Positions 15,579 through 24,900 of a stretch of DNA of 64,000 bases are shown here, one piece after another. A model generated the notes under the pieces. The model had not been told where the DNA came from, searched no databases, and was given only the letters and a program-made list of their open reading frames with translations. Origin of the DNA: JARRKC01 sp963723965 (GTDB lineage: Bacteria > Acidobacteriota > UBA6911 > RPQK01 > JAPXNP01). The DNA is taken from contig CAVRSV010000014.1 in the NCBI GenBank assembly GCA_963723965.1, positions 1 through 64,000 of the forward strand. The letters run 5' to 3'. The position numbers and the translations under genes were made by a program. Numbering within the stretch: the first letter of the stretch is position 1; each line of letters opens with the position of its first letter.

Positions 15579-17291
15579 ATGGAGCTTCCCGCCGATTCTC
15601 AGCAGTTCGACGTCTGCGTTGTCGGTTCCGGAGCCGGTGGCGGAATGGTGTCCAAGGTTCTTTGTGAAGCCGGGGCAAAGGTCGTGATGCTCGAGGCCGG
15701 TCGGATGTGGGACGTGGAGAAGGACTCCGCCATGTTCAACTGGCCCTACGACTCTCCTCGGCGCGGGGCCGCGACCAAAGCACGCCAGTTCGGCGAGTTC
15801 GACGCGGGCCTGGGCGGGTGGACGCTCGAAGGGGAACCCTACACGACGGCTGAGGGCACGGATTTCGACTGGTTTCGGGTTCGCATGCTGGGCGGGAGGA
15901 CGAATCACTGGGGCAGGATCTCCTTGCGTTTCGGCCCCAATGATTTTCGACGCAGGAGCATCGACGGTCTGGGAGATGACTGGCCCATCGGCTATGAGGA
16001 TTTGAAGCCCTACTACGACAGGGTCGATCGTCTGGTCGGACTCTTCGGATCGGTCGAGGGACTCCCCAACGAACCGGACGGGATCTTCCTCCCTCCGCCG
16101 AGACCGCGCTGCTACGAGTTGCTCGTCAAGCAGGCCTGCGATCGTCTGAAGGTCACCTGCATTCCTTCCCGGCTCTCCATCCTCACCCGGCCGCACAACG
16201 GCCGCCCGGCTTGTCATTACTGCGCGGAATGCGGAAGAGGCTGCGCAGCCCATTCGAACTTTTCGAGTCCCTCGGTGCTCCTGCCGCCGGCGCAGCAGAC
16301 CGGCAACCTGACACTCATTCCCCATGCCATGGCCCGCGAGGTGATGACCGACTCGGAGGGCCGGGCGACCGGGGTCTCGTATGTCCAGACCCAGGAGCGG
16401 AAAGAATACTCGGTGCGGGCCAGGATCGTGGTGCTTGCGGCCAGCGCCTGCGAATCGGCCCGGCTCCTGTTGAACTCCAGGAGCTCGCGGTTTCCCCAGG
16501 GCCTGGCCAACGGAAGCGGCGTGGTCGGCAGGTACGTGACCGACTCCACCGGAACCTCGGTAACCGGCTTCATCCCGAAGATGATGGAGACACCCCGGCA
16601 CAATGAGGACGGGGTCGGAGGGATGCACCTCTACATGCCCTGGTGGCTCGATAATCGGAAGCTCGACTTCCCCCGGGGCTACCACATCGAGTTCGGCGGC
16701 GGTCTGAAGGTCCCGACCTACGGATTCATGTCGGGAATCCACCACTTCAACGGTCGGGGCCGTTCCCGGGGCGGGGGCGGCTACGGCGCACAACTCAAAG
16801 AAGACTATCGACGCTATTACGGTTCCATGCTCGGGTTCGCCGGAAGAGGCGAAACGGTGGCTCGGAAGGAGAACTACTGCGAGATCGATCCGAACGTCGT
16901 CGACCGCTACGGAATCCCCGTGCTCCGCTTCCATGTCACGTGGAGCGAGCACGAGTACCGCCAGGTCCGCCACATGCAAACGACCTTTCGGGAGATCATC
17001 CAGGAACTCGGGGGTACGCCTCTTTCGCCGATGCCCACCGCCGAGGATGGCTTCGGGATCACACGACCCGGCGAGATCATTCATGAGGTCGGCACCGTCC
17101 GGATGGGAGCGGATCCGCGCAGTTCGGCGCTGAATGCGTTCTGTCAGGCCCACGAGGTCCCGAACCTCTTTGTGACCGACGGCGGTCCCTTCGTCTCGCA
17201 GGCGGACAAGAACCCGACCTGGACGATTCTGGCCCTGGCCTGGAGGGCCGCGGACTACATCGTCAAGAAACGCAATGTCTTCGAGATTTAG
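15579..17291 (+). CDS. GMC-family FAD-dependent oxidoreductase
   Basis: 570 residues. The N-terminal Rossmann motif VVGSGAGGGMVSKVLCEAG binds FAD ADP, and the GMC signature region GGRTNHWGRISLRF follows near residue 105. A CHYCAECGRGC cluster near 210 resembles the Cys-rich insert of gluconate/sorbitol dehydrogenase flavoproteins. The C-terminal domain has HEVGTVRMGADP, then NLFVTDGGPFVSQADKNPTWTI with the catalytic-site Asn. It likely oxidises a sugar, polyol or other alcohol and passes electrons to a partner. It has no signal of its own, whereas the small downstream protein has a Tat-type one, suggesting export as a complex. A second such pair lies at the right end of the window. Confidence 0.88.
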   Translation: MELPADSQQFDVCVVGSGAGGGMVSKVLCEAGAKVVMLEAGRMWDVEKDSAMFNWPYDSPRRGAATKARQFGEFDAGLGGWTLEGEPYTTAEGTDFDWFRVRMLGGRTNHWGRISLRFGPNDFRRRSIDGLGDDWPIGYEDLKPYYDRVDRLVGLFGSVEGLPNEPDGIFLPPPRPRCYELLVKQACDRLKVTCIPSRLSILTRPHNGRPACHYCAECGRGCAAHSNFSSPSVLLPPAQQTGNLTLIPHAMAREVMTDSEGRATGVSYVQTQERKEYSVRARIVVLAASACESARLLLNSRSSRFPQGLANGSGVVGRYVTDSTGTSVTGFIPKMMETPRHNEDGVGGMHLYMPWWLDNRKLDFPRGYHIEFGGGLKVPTYGFMSGIHHFNGRGRSRGGGGYGAQLKEDYRRYYGSMLGFAGRGETVARKENYCEIDPNVVDRYGIPVLRFHVTWSEHEYRQVRHMQTTFREIIQELGGTPLSPMPTAEDGFGITRPGEIIHEVGTVRMGADPRSSALNAFCQAHEVPNLFVTDGGPFVSQADKNPTWTILALAWRAADYIVKKRNVFEI

Positions 17292-17310
17292 GTTTGGCCG
17301 GAGGGACGTG

Positions 17311-17919
17311 ATGAGCAAGATCAACCGGCGTGAGAGTCTACAGATCCTGGCCGCGGTTCCGGCGGCGGCGGGCTTCACCTGGACTGAAACCGAGGTGCGG
17401 CAGGTGCAGGAGGCGCGGAAGTCCGCAGCGGGCTCGTCCGAGGCGCCGCGGTTCTTCAGCGAATCCGAATGGCAGACGGTGCGCATTCTGTGTGACTTGG
17501 TCCTGCCGGCGGACGATCGCTCCGCGGGGGCGGTCGAGGCCGGAGTCCCGGAGTTCATCGACTTCATGATGAACGACGATGAGGTGGCCGGCCGAACCGA
17601 GCGCCAGGTTGCCGTGCGCGGTGGGCTGGCCTGGGTCGACTATCGCAGCATCCGGCGCTTCGGAGGGAGATTCGCTCAGCTCGGCGACCCGCAGCGCAGG
17701 CAGATCCTCGACGAGATCGCCTGGCCGGAGACGGCAGCTGCCGAGGTCTCGCAGGGGGTCGCCTTCTTCAACAGCTTTCGAGACCTGGTCGCGACGGGCT
17801 TCTGGAGTTCGAAGATCGGAATCGAAGACCTGGACTACCGTGGCAATCGCTTCGTCCCGGAATGGACAGGCTGCCCGGACGAAGCCCTCCGTCATCTGCA
17901 GGTCGAGTACGAGGATTGA
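17311..17919 (+). CDS. gluconate 2-dehydrogenase subunit 3 family protein (Tat signal)
   Basis: 202 residues, starting at an ATG with GGAGGG seven bases upstream, 19 bases after the GMC stop. The N-terminus, NRRESLQIL followed by an Ala-rich hydrophobic run, is Tat-like. The body carries the family pattern EWQTVRILCDLVLPADDRSAGAVEAGVPEFIDFM, then a run of short helices, and ends LDYRGNRFVPEWTGCPDEAL. In characterised gluconate dehydrogenases the small subunit is needed for export and assembly of the flavoprotein and for electron transfer to a cytochrome. Here it should be the partner of the preceding flavoprotein. Confidence 0.85.
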   Translation: MSKINRRESLQILAAVPAAAGFTWTETEVRQVQEARKSAAGSSEAPRFFSESEWQTVRILCDLVLPADDRSAGAVEAGVPEFIDFMMNDDEVAGRTERQVAVRGGLAWVDYRSIRRFGGRFAQLGDPQRRQILDEIAWPETAAAEVSQGVAFFNSFRDLVATGFWSSKIGIEDLDYRGNRFVPEWTGCPDEALRHLQVEYED

Positions 17920-17958
17920 GCGAGCGAAGCGACTCGGCCGAACCGGGAGGCCCCTGCT

Positions 17959-18927
17959 TCACGGAACCAGCAGAAATGTCCTGGAACGGGCAATGAGCCG
18001 GTCCGAAATGGCCATGACGACGCGTAAGGTGTACATCCCCGGCGTTGCTTCGTCCAGTGGCAGCGTGCCGCTCACCTGGATCTTCCCTTCCAGGTCCGGT
18101 TTCGGCAGAGCCAGCGGCAGCCGCCCCACCGGCTCGTTGATTCGCAGAAGCTCGGCCAACGCCTGCTCTGGGACGTGGCTGCCCCTCGGATAGATGGTCA
18201 GGAAGAAGTTCAGGGTCTTGACCTCGGATCGGTGCAGTTCGCCCCCCAGCCAGGGATGGAGCAAAAGTCGGCCGTACCGAAGCGGCGAGCCGGCGGATTG
18301 GTCGTCGGAGGGCAGGACTTCCATGCGACGGATCAGGACCAGGCTGCTCAGCCCCGGCAGATCCTGCTTCTCCGCAAGAACCGTCAGTCCAGCCCGCACG
18401 GTTCCCGCCCGCCCGGTGATCGCGTCGAATCCGGCTGTCTCGGCTTCGTACTCGCCTGGATCGAGCGACGTCTCGGCATAGAAGGAGAGTTCCTCGCCGG
18501 CCCTGGGCGGTTTGGCCGCTTTGGGCAACCGGTACCGCTGACTGACCTTGCGGACCACCTCTCCCTGTCGGTTTCGGAAGAGGGTGACGAAGGCGAAATC
18601 GGACACTTCGTCTCCGTTCCCTTCCTGTCGATAGGTCAGCTTCGCCTTGTCAATGCTCCCCAGAACGGCGACGAATCCGGGCTGGTGGGGCCTGGGAAAG
18701 CTCAGGACCGTGGCTGCCACGGGCAGTTCGGACCGGTTCTCACCCTTTTGCAGGAGCGCGACGGCGGGAGCGTCGAACTCCTCCGGGGATTCCTGGGCAG
18801 GCAGCGTCTGCGGCCACAGGAAGAGCGTCGTCAGGCAGACCGCGATGCAACGAAGGGCCGGCCATCCCTCCAGTCCGTTGTGGGTTTGGCCCGCTTCGAC
18901 TGGTCTTCGACTTCGAGCGTACTCCAT
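17959..18927 (-). CDS. secreted protein related to C-terminal module of acidobacterial VWA proteins
   Basis: 322 residues. AGGAGGAGG precedes the ATG, and a long n-region and hydrophobic core end at LPAQ. No VWA domain is present, but segments such as FVTLFRNRQGEVVRKVSQRYRLP, SFYAETSLDPGEYEAETAGFDA and LSSLVLIRRMEVLP resemble the beta-rich module found after VWA domains in secreted acidobacterial proteins. Function unknown. It converges with the GMC pair and is divergent from the DUF4342 gene. Confidence 0.6.
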   Translation of the reverse strand: MEYARSRRPVEAGQTHNGLEGWPALRCIAVCLTTLFLWPQTLPAQESPEEFDAPAVALLQKGENRSELPVAATVLSFPRPHQPGFVAVLGSIDKAKLTYRQEGNGDEVSDFAFVTLFRNRQGEVVRKVSQRYRLPKAAKPPRAGEELSFYAETSLDPGEYEAETAGFDAITGRAGTVRAGLTVLAEKQDLPGLSSLVLIRRMEVLPSDDQSAGSPLRYGRLLLHPWLGGELHRSEVKTLNFFLTIYPRGSHVPEQALAELLRINEPVGRLPLALPKPDLEGKIQVSGTLPLDEATPGMYTLRVVMAISDRLIARSRTFLLVP

Positions 18928-19076
18928 GCCCCTCCTCCTGCTCTGAAGTCTACTCTCAGACGATGCGGAAACCGTAGGAACTTTTCATTTTGCCTCCGTC
19001 AGTGAGGAAGCGAGGCGGGGCGCTCTTCTCCCCCCGGCCGCGGAGCGCTAAGCTGGGAGTTGGAAGGAGTTGCGCA

Positions 19077-19352
19077 ATGGAAGACAAGAAGACTCATACC
19101 GAGGAGTTCAAGGTCCTGGGGGAAAATCTTCTCGCCAAGATCAAAGAATTGGTCCACGAAGGAAACATCCGCCGGGTGATCATCAAGAATGACGAAGGAA
19201 GAGCCCTGATCGATCTGCCGCTCAGCCTGGGTGTGGTCGGCACGCTCCTGGCGCCACAGTTGGCCGCGATCGGCGCCATCGCGGCCCTCATCACCCAGGG
19301 GACGATCACCGTCGAGCGGGTTCGGGACGAACCCGAAGACAAAGCGTCTTGA
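19077..19352 (+). CDS. DUF4342 domain protein
   Basis: 91-residue protein. AAGGAG lies eight bases before the ATG. The pattern EEFKVLGENLLAKIKELVHEGNIRRVIIKNDEGRALIDLPL followed by a Gly/Ala-rich hydrophobic segment (GVVGTLLAPQLAAIGAIAALI) matches DUF4342. Related proteins are small and have a single membrane-type helix; no function is established. A strong palindrome follows the gene and probably ends its transcript. Confidence 0.8.
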   Translation: MEDKKTHTEEFKVLGENLLAKIKELVHEGNIRRVIIKNDEGRALIDLPLSLGVVGTLLAPQLAAIGAIAALITQGTITVERVRDEPEDKAS

Positions 19353-19393
19353 AGCGAACCGGCTCATCGACGCCGGCCGCCGGGAGGATGGCC

Positions 19394-19431
19394 GTCTCAA
19401 GGATGGCGGGCTGTCCCGCCATCCTTGAGAC
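19394..19431. terminator. 17-bp perfect palindrome, bidirectional terminator
   Basis: The arms 19394-19410 and 19415-19431 are exact complements with loop CTGT; the core is AAGGATGGCGGG. It lies between the converging DUF4342 and acyltransferase genes, and its last base is the first base of the acyltransferase stop codon as read on +. Position and symmetry fit termination in both directions. Confidence 0.65.
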
Positions 19432-20738
19432 TAGTCCGAACCTCCCGATCCCTGCACAGCCAGCAGGCGTCTCCAGCTCTTCCGGAGCCACGGGGCGGCT
19501 CCCGACAGGCCGGCGCGGGGAAACCTCCGTCCGTTCAGTTGCTCTCCGATGAACGTGGTGCGGACCAGGTAGTGATAACTGAGGAACAAAAGCGGGAAGG
19601 CCGCAAGGTTGATGGCAAGGTATTTGATGGCTCCGGGCCAGGCGGTCTCGAAGACGAGGATCTGCAGCGGGACCACCAGGATGAGGTGCACCAGATACAG
19701 CCAGTAGGAGGCATCCGCAACATAGCGCCAGACGTGGCTCTCCTCCCGGCAAGAGGTCAGGACCAGGCCGGAGAAGCCGAAAACGAGAGACCACATCATG
19801 AGGGCGTAGAGAAGCGGAAGAAGGAGATGGGGGAGGTTGGAGAACTGGCCGGACGGATCCAGAAAACCGCTGATCTCGCGTCCGAAAAAGGTGACACCGG
19901 CCAGGGCGAGTCCTATCTCGAGGTTGAGCATCCAGCGCTTTCGTAGCAGCGGGAGCAGGCGGCTCTGGCGGTGGATCATCCAACCGAGCCCGAAGAACAC
20001 GCCGTAGGTAAGAAGGACCGGTACATCGGGAACAAGCGATTGGTTGGGAGTCCGGACCCACCCGCCCATCATTGCCAGGAGGGGCATCGTCAGGAAGGCC
20101 AGGATGGCGACCCTCCACGGAGATTCGAGTGTCCGGGCCACGGCGCGGTCGGCCCAGTTCGTGAGTCGACCGGATCGATCGAGTTGCGTCCAGAGCCACC
20201 GTCCCGCCAGTGCTGCGACGTACAGCAGCAGAAGGTCGTACAGGAACCAGAGGTGAAGCAGGCTGAAGCCGTCCCGCAGGAAGTTGCCGGTGATGAAATG
20301 GCCGATCCAGATCTGAAGCGTCGTCAGCCCTTCGAGACCCGGCGGAAGGCCAAGCAGATCGGGACGGCCCATTTCCATGCGGCCCCAGATCCAGATCAGG
20401 ATCATTACGGGATACAGGATGATCCACCCGACGATGAACGGTACCAGGATTCGCTTCGTCCGGTGTCGAACGAAAGCCCGAAACCCGTGCCGGTGGTAGA
20501 CGAGGTGCCCAAAGAACCCGGCAATCAGGAAGAAGACCTCCATCCGGAAGCTGTGCAGCGTGTGCTGGAAGGCGGCAAAGATCCAGTGGGCCTGCGGATC
20601 CACGACGGCCCAGGACCACCGCTCCGGGCAAAAGGACTCCGCTGCATGAAAGAAGATTCCGAGCAACAGGGCCAGGGCCCGCAGTGCATCGAGGGCGTGA
20701 TACCGAGTCGTTTCCTGTTCCAAGAATGACGTCTCCAT
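19431..20738 (-). CDS. acyltransferase 3 / OpgC-like membrane protein
   Basis: 435 residues with about ten hydrophobic helices. It opens RYHALDALRALALLLGIFFHAAESF, the acyltransferase-3 signature with the essential His, and has RTKRILVPFIVGWIILYP after helix 3. Closest in style to glucan-biosynthesis protein C (OpgC/MdoC), which adds succinyl groups to periplasmic glucans, so it may acylate an envelope glycan. An upstream ATG 15 codons earlier is possible; the chosen one matches the usual distance to the first helix, and neither has a strong ribosome site. Confidence 0.8.
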   Translation of the reverse strand: METSFLEQETTRYHALDALRALALLLGIFFHAAESFCPERWSWAVVDPQAHWIFAAFQHTLHSFRMEVFFLIAGFFGHLVYHRHGFRAFVRHRTKRILVPFIVGWIILYPVMILIWIWGRMEMGRPDLLGLPPGLEGLTTLQIWIGHFITGNFLRDGFSLLHLWFLYDLLLLYVAALAGRWLWTQLDRSGRLTNWADRAVARTLESPWRVAILAFLTMPLLAMMGGWVRTPNQSLVPDVPVLLTYGVFFGLGWMIHRQSRLLPLLRKRWMLNLEIGLALAGVTFFGREISGFLDPSGQFSNLPHLLLPLLYALMMWSLVFGFSGLVLTSCREESHVWRYVADASYWLYLVHLILVVPLQILVFETAWPGAIKYLAINLAAFPLLFLSYHYLVRTTFIGEQLNGRRFPRAGLSGAAPWLRKSWRRLLAVQGSGGSD

Positions 20739-20892
20739 TTCCCGCGGTGGTGTTGGTGCGAACCGCCCGTACCGCGACTTCATGGGGGAGAAACGTCATT
20801 CTCGATCGACGGGTTCCGCAATCGGCAGCCCAATGTCACGAACGGCGCCATGGGAGGCACGAACCGCGCTGGACAGCGCTCCCGGGGCAGAG

Positions 20893-20916
20893 TAGGACAA
20901 CCATCCTGGTTGTCTA
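20893..20916. repeat. hairpin of the GGACAA-N-CA family
   Basis: TAGGACAACCA, 3-base loop, TGGTTGTCTA with one bulged G. It precedes the tandem repeat and resembles the hairpins inside it. Confidence 0.55.
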
Positions 20917-20923
20917 GGGGGCA

Positions 20924-21160
20924 ATGATTGCCGTAACCGAGGCGGTCCCCGGGCGGGCACAGCTGCGGCGACACTTTCGGCACTGCCGGTGGCCGGGTCC
21001 GGGGCGTCGGGACAAGCAGGGATGCTTGTCCTACGGTCCGCGGCGGCGATGATTGCCGTAACCGAGGCGGTCCCCGGGCGGGCACAGCTGCGGCGACACT
21101 TTCGGCACTGCCGGTGGCCGGGGTCCGGGGCGTCGGGACAAGCAGGGATGCTTGTCCTAC
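20924..21160. repeat. two near-identical 111/112-bp direct repeats, period 125
   Basis: Copy 1 is 20924-21034 and copy 2 is 21049-21160, identical apart from one extra G in copy 2. Each ends in a perfect hairpin GGACAAGCA-GGGA-TGCTTGTCC (21010-21031 and 21136-21157). Each starts at a GGCAATGATTGCC-type palindrome, perfect in copy 1 and with one mismatch in copy 2. The open frame over it is a translation of the repeat and not a gene. It ends three bases before the stop of the next minus-strand gene. Confidence 0.85.
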
Positions 21161-21162
21161 TC

Positions 21163-21720
21163 TCAGTGCACCGTCTCGGGCTGCATGTGCTGCGCCAGGG
21201 CCTCGAAATCGCCTCGCGTCATGGAGTGGGAGACGTCCATCATGGTGATGGCGCCCGGCTGGCGCTTCTCCACATAGCACGCTTCCCAGAGCGTCTGATG
21301 GTAAAGCTTCGAGTAGAATTCCCGGGCGGACATGTTCTCGAATCCCACCAGGAAGACCCCCAGCTTCGACAAGGCCTTGAAAATCTGTCCGACCTTTTTC
21401 CGGCTTTGCTTCTCGTTGAGCTCTTCGGGCGGCGGAAGCTTCATGCCCTTCTGCTGAAGCCCTCGGAACAGACTGACGCCCTTATCCACGGATTCGAAGG
21501 CCAGCACGTCTTCGAGAAAGGTCTGCTGATCCTCGAGGGGAGAGTCCTGTGAGCGCCAGAAGGATGCTTCTCCGTCGGCGAGCCGATTCAATTCGGTCTC
21601 CAGCCGGTCGACCTCTTCTCGAGCCGCCTGCTCCGCGCGGGCGCGAGCCCAGCGCGGCTGCTCTCCTTCCCTGTAGGATCTGCTTCGGCGCTCTCTCTTC
21701 AGTCTCGATTTCCTTCCCAT
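21163..21720 (-). CDS. conserved-looking hypothetical protein, basic N-terminus
   Basis: 185 residues; AAAGGAGG before the ATG is an excellent ribosome site. It opens MGRKSRLKRERR, a strongly basic segment followed by an Arg/Glu coiled-coil-like stretch to about residue 65. The remainder is a mixed helical domain with the segments LEDVLAFESVDKGVSLFRGL and FENMSAREFYSKLYHQTLWE. No family is recognised. The GRKSRLKR-type opening is common in proteins carrying SEC-C or nucleic-acid-binding parts, but no zinc ligands are visible. Confidence 0.6.
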   Translation of the reverse strand: MGRKSRLKRERRSRSYREGEQPRWARARAEQAAREEVDRLETELNRLADGEASFWRSQDSPLEDQQTFLEDVLAFESVDKGVSLFRGLQQKGMKLPPPEELNEKQSRKKVGQIFKALSKLGVFLVGFENMSAREFYSKLYHQTLWEACYVEKRQPGAITMMDVSHSMTRGDFEALAQHMQPETVH

Positions 21721-21932
21721 CGTCTTCCTCCTTTGAGGGCGAGTTGAAACAAACACCTGAGGCCCTCACAGATAAAGAACGCACGAGATTGAAAATCTGC
21801 GAAACGAAGGCGACTCAGAGTTTCCTGTGGAGACCCGATGTGGTTTCGAGGGGCTACTCTCGTCTTTACTTTCGGCCGACCCGGATCAGCTCCGGGAGAC
21901 TCGCGCCGCGCCCTGCGACCCCCTGGGAGAGG

Positions 21933-24900
21933 TCAGCGGGGACATGCCGTGATGTGGCGGATGTTGGGGGCCACGTCCGTGAGGACGATCTCGTCGTACC
22001 AATCGTAATAACCGGCCTCCACGACGAGTTTGACGCAGGACGGAGCCCCGAGCCTCTCCAGCGGGATCGGTACGGTGAGAGAGGCGGCTTCGACCTGAAT
22101 CGGCAGGTTCGCGATGGGCACGCCAGCACCAGATGACGTGAGACGGTACAGCGGGACCGTGTGACTCGTCGGATCGACCTCCGTCTCGACCCCGAACTCC
22201 ACTCCCAGACCGGAGTCATAGGGGGCGATGAAATCGATCAGGGGCTGCACCCCGGTTGCGGGGTTCTGGTCGACGTCCATCTCGATACCAACAGTCAGTT
22301 CCGTGCCCTCTGAATCGAGGGTCAGGATATCGAAGGGATCCTTCAGAGCCACGGTCACGAGGAGCTCTCCGTTTCGGATCTCGGCATCCACACGGACGAT
22401 ATCGTAGCGAGGTCCGCCGGCAGGACCGAGGGTGTCGCCGCGGGGATCTTCATGGCTCAGGACGGGCGCCACGGGCACGGTCCCGGCGGCCTCGTAGAGG
22501 TCGGGAACGGGGACCAGTGTGAGCGTTCCGGAGGGGCTGTCGACGCTCGACCCACCAAGGAGAATCGAGGCGGACGGGCCGGTCGTGTTCGCCTCTGGCA
22601 GCAGCGTCAGGTCGGTGATCGTCGCGCCGTCCAGCCAGGTGGTGGCAATCCCGGAACTCGGGACGAACAGATCGACCTTCGAGTCTGCGGGTTCCGCGGC
22701 CAGGAGATGAAAAGCGGCGGGGCAGGGCACGTCCAGCCGGTAGAGGCCCAGGAGGCTGGTCAGGCGGCGTCCCGCGTCGACTTCGCGGACCTCGCCGCTG
22801 ACTCCGTCGACCGCCAGCAAGCGGCCGGCCTCCTCGCTCACGTACAAATCCCCGGTGCAGGCGTCCACAGCCAGGCCCACGAGGCGATCGAAGCCGCCGA
22901 TTTGCTGGGCTCGAACGCTGTCGATCGGCACCTGCGCCCGCTCCGTTCGGAGAAGTCCGGCCTCGAGCTGGATCAAGGGGAAGCTCTTGATCCGGTCTTG
23001 GTCGGCGACCAGCAGGTTCCCGTTCGACGGATCCAGTGCCAGGGCGGTGGGGCCAGTGAGCCCCTGGATCACGGCGACCGACTCGCCCGTAAGGGGATTC
23101 AGCCGGAGGATGCGTCCCCCTTCTCTGGCCGCCAGCAGCAGATACTCATGACCGGACGAGGAGACAAAGGGGATCATCTTTGCTATGAACTCTCCGGGGA
23201 ATGTCTTGATCTGGAGCCGGTTCGGGTAGGCACTGAAGATCCGGCTCTCCCCGGAGCCGGCGGCCGGCACGAGCCCGCGTCCTGCCTGCAGGCCGAAACC
23301 GGTGATCTCGGCAGTGTAGATCTTCGCGAGCGACGCCAGATAGGCGGCCGACTGGACGGTGCCTAGCCCCGAGACGAGATCCTGCTTGAAGAACAGATCG
23401 ACTGACGCTCCTGCGGCTGCGGTCCCGGTGACCGCCGAGACGTCCACGGAGAGTGGCTGAGTCAGGCCGAAGGGGGCAGTGTAGCGGCCGTTCGCGTCGA
23501 TCCGACCCAGTGCGGGTGTCCCTCCGGTCTGCCCGTTGACGGTCCAGTCGACTGCCCCCGGGAAATTCGAACTGGCGAACTGCTGTGAGGCCCCCGGCTG
23601 CAGAACGACCATCCGGGGTTGGACTTGCGGGGACGGGAGAGAGAGGTCCGGTACGAAACTGGCGGGCGAGGCCTGAGATGGAATGTTGGCGAGAACACGG
23701 TCGGTCCCGAAGAGCGACGTTCCGTACAGGGGAAGGTCACTCTGGACCCAGATGAACCCCCCGGTTTTCCCCGCCGCTGCAGGCACCAGTTCCTGGATGA
23801 CCTTACTGAGACGCTCTCCGCCCCCCAGGACGCCGTGAAAGCGCCCCAGCACCTGTCCCTGAGGGTTGAGGGCCAGGACCCGGAAATTGGTGGAAAGGGT
23901 CCCGGGGTTGAGCAGGGCCAGCCCGGTGAAATATCCGAGGTCCGTGGCGAGATGTGAGAAGAGGAACTCGGTCTGCGCATCGAACTGTGCCGAAACCGCC
24001 GCCACGGAGCCCGCCTCCGGCAAGCCATAGGAGATGAACCCCTGAATCGAGGCGGCAGTCGATTCGACCTTGAGCCAGCCGATCTGCGTGGCGGAACCGC
24101 CGAATCCGAACAGTTCCGCGACATCGGAGGTCAGACTCGTGCCGCCCTGGAGGGACCTGACGACCGGGTTGTTGAGGATCACGCCGGGCGGGAAGGGCTC
24201 TCCCTGCGAGTTCAAGACGGTGAGCGTGAGAAGGACGGTCTGATCTGACGAATTGATCAGGGTCAGTGTCGTCTTCCAGGGACCCAGTACCGCAAACTGC
24301 GGGAAGTAGAGTCGGCGCATCAGTTCGTAGTCGGGCCGCGCATTGATCCCGAACAGGTCGCCACCGGTGCGGCGGATCAGTTCGAATCCGGCGATCGCGG
24401 TGTCGCTGTCCACCACCAGATAGGTGCCCACTGGAAACTCGCTGATCCCGAACAAGTTACCAGGCGCCAGGCGCGCCATGCCCATGGCGGGCAGGACCAG
24501 GGGAGCCGAGCTCGTCAGTCTCGGCAATCCGGGACGGTACAGCTGCAGAGTCAGGTGCGACGGGCTGAGATTGGGATTGATCACGTCGAGTTCCGACTGG
24601 AATCCGTTTTCGGATCGGGTGCTGTGGAACACGATGCTGTTCCCGGTCCGGGGCAGTTCCGCCCCGTCGAGGAATCGGATGGACGAATCCAGATAGAGGA
24701 AGAACCCGGTGATGTGGTCAGTCTCACTGGTGGCCTGAATCCAACCGTAAAAATCGGGGGGCAACGGCGTGAGGAACAGTTCGAGCAGCACGCGAGCGAC
24801 CTGCTGGCCCGCCGGAATACTCAGGCTAGAGGGGTTGCGAAAGCCCGGTGCGCTGACGGGTCGGCCGTCCGGTCCGTAGGCCGTCAGAGTGATCGTGGCC

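Noticed and set aside
20924..21160. CRISPR array
   Set aside because: Only two copies, each far longer than a CRISPR repeat, with a 14-base separation and no cas genes.
20780..21280. 166-codon open frame on - across the tandem repeat
   Set aside because: It repeats VGQASLLVPTPRTP because it translates the duplicated DNA; no start signal is seen and hairpins interrupt it.
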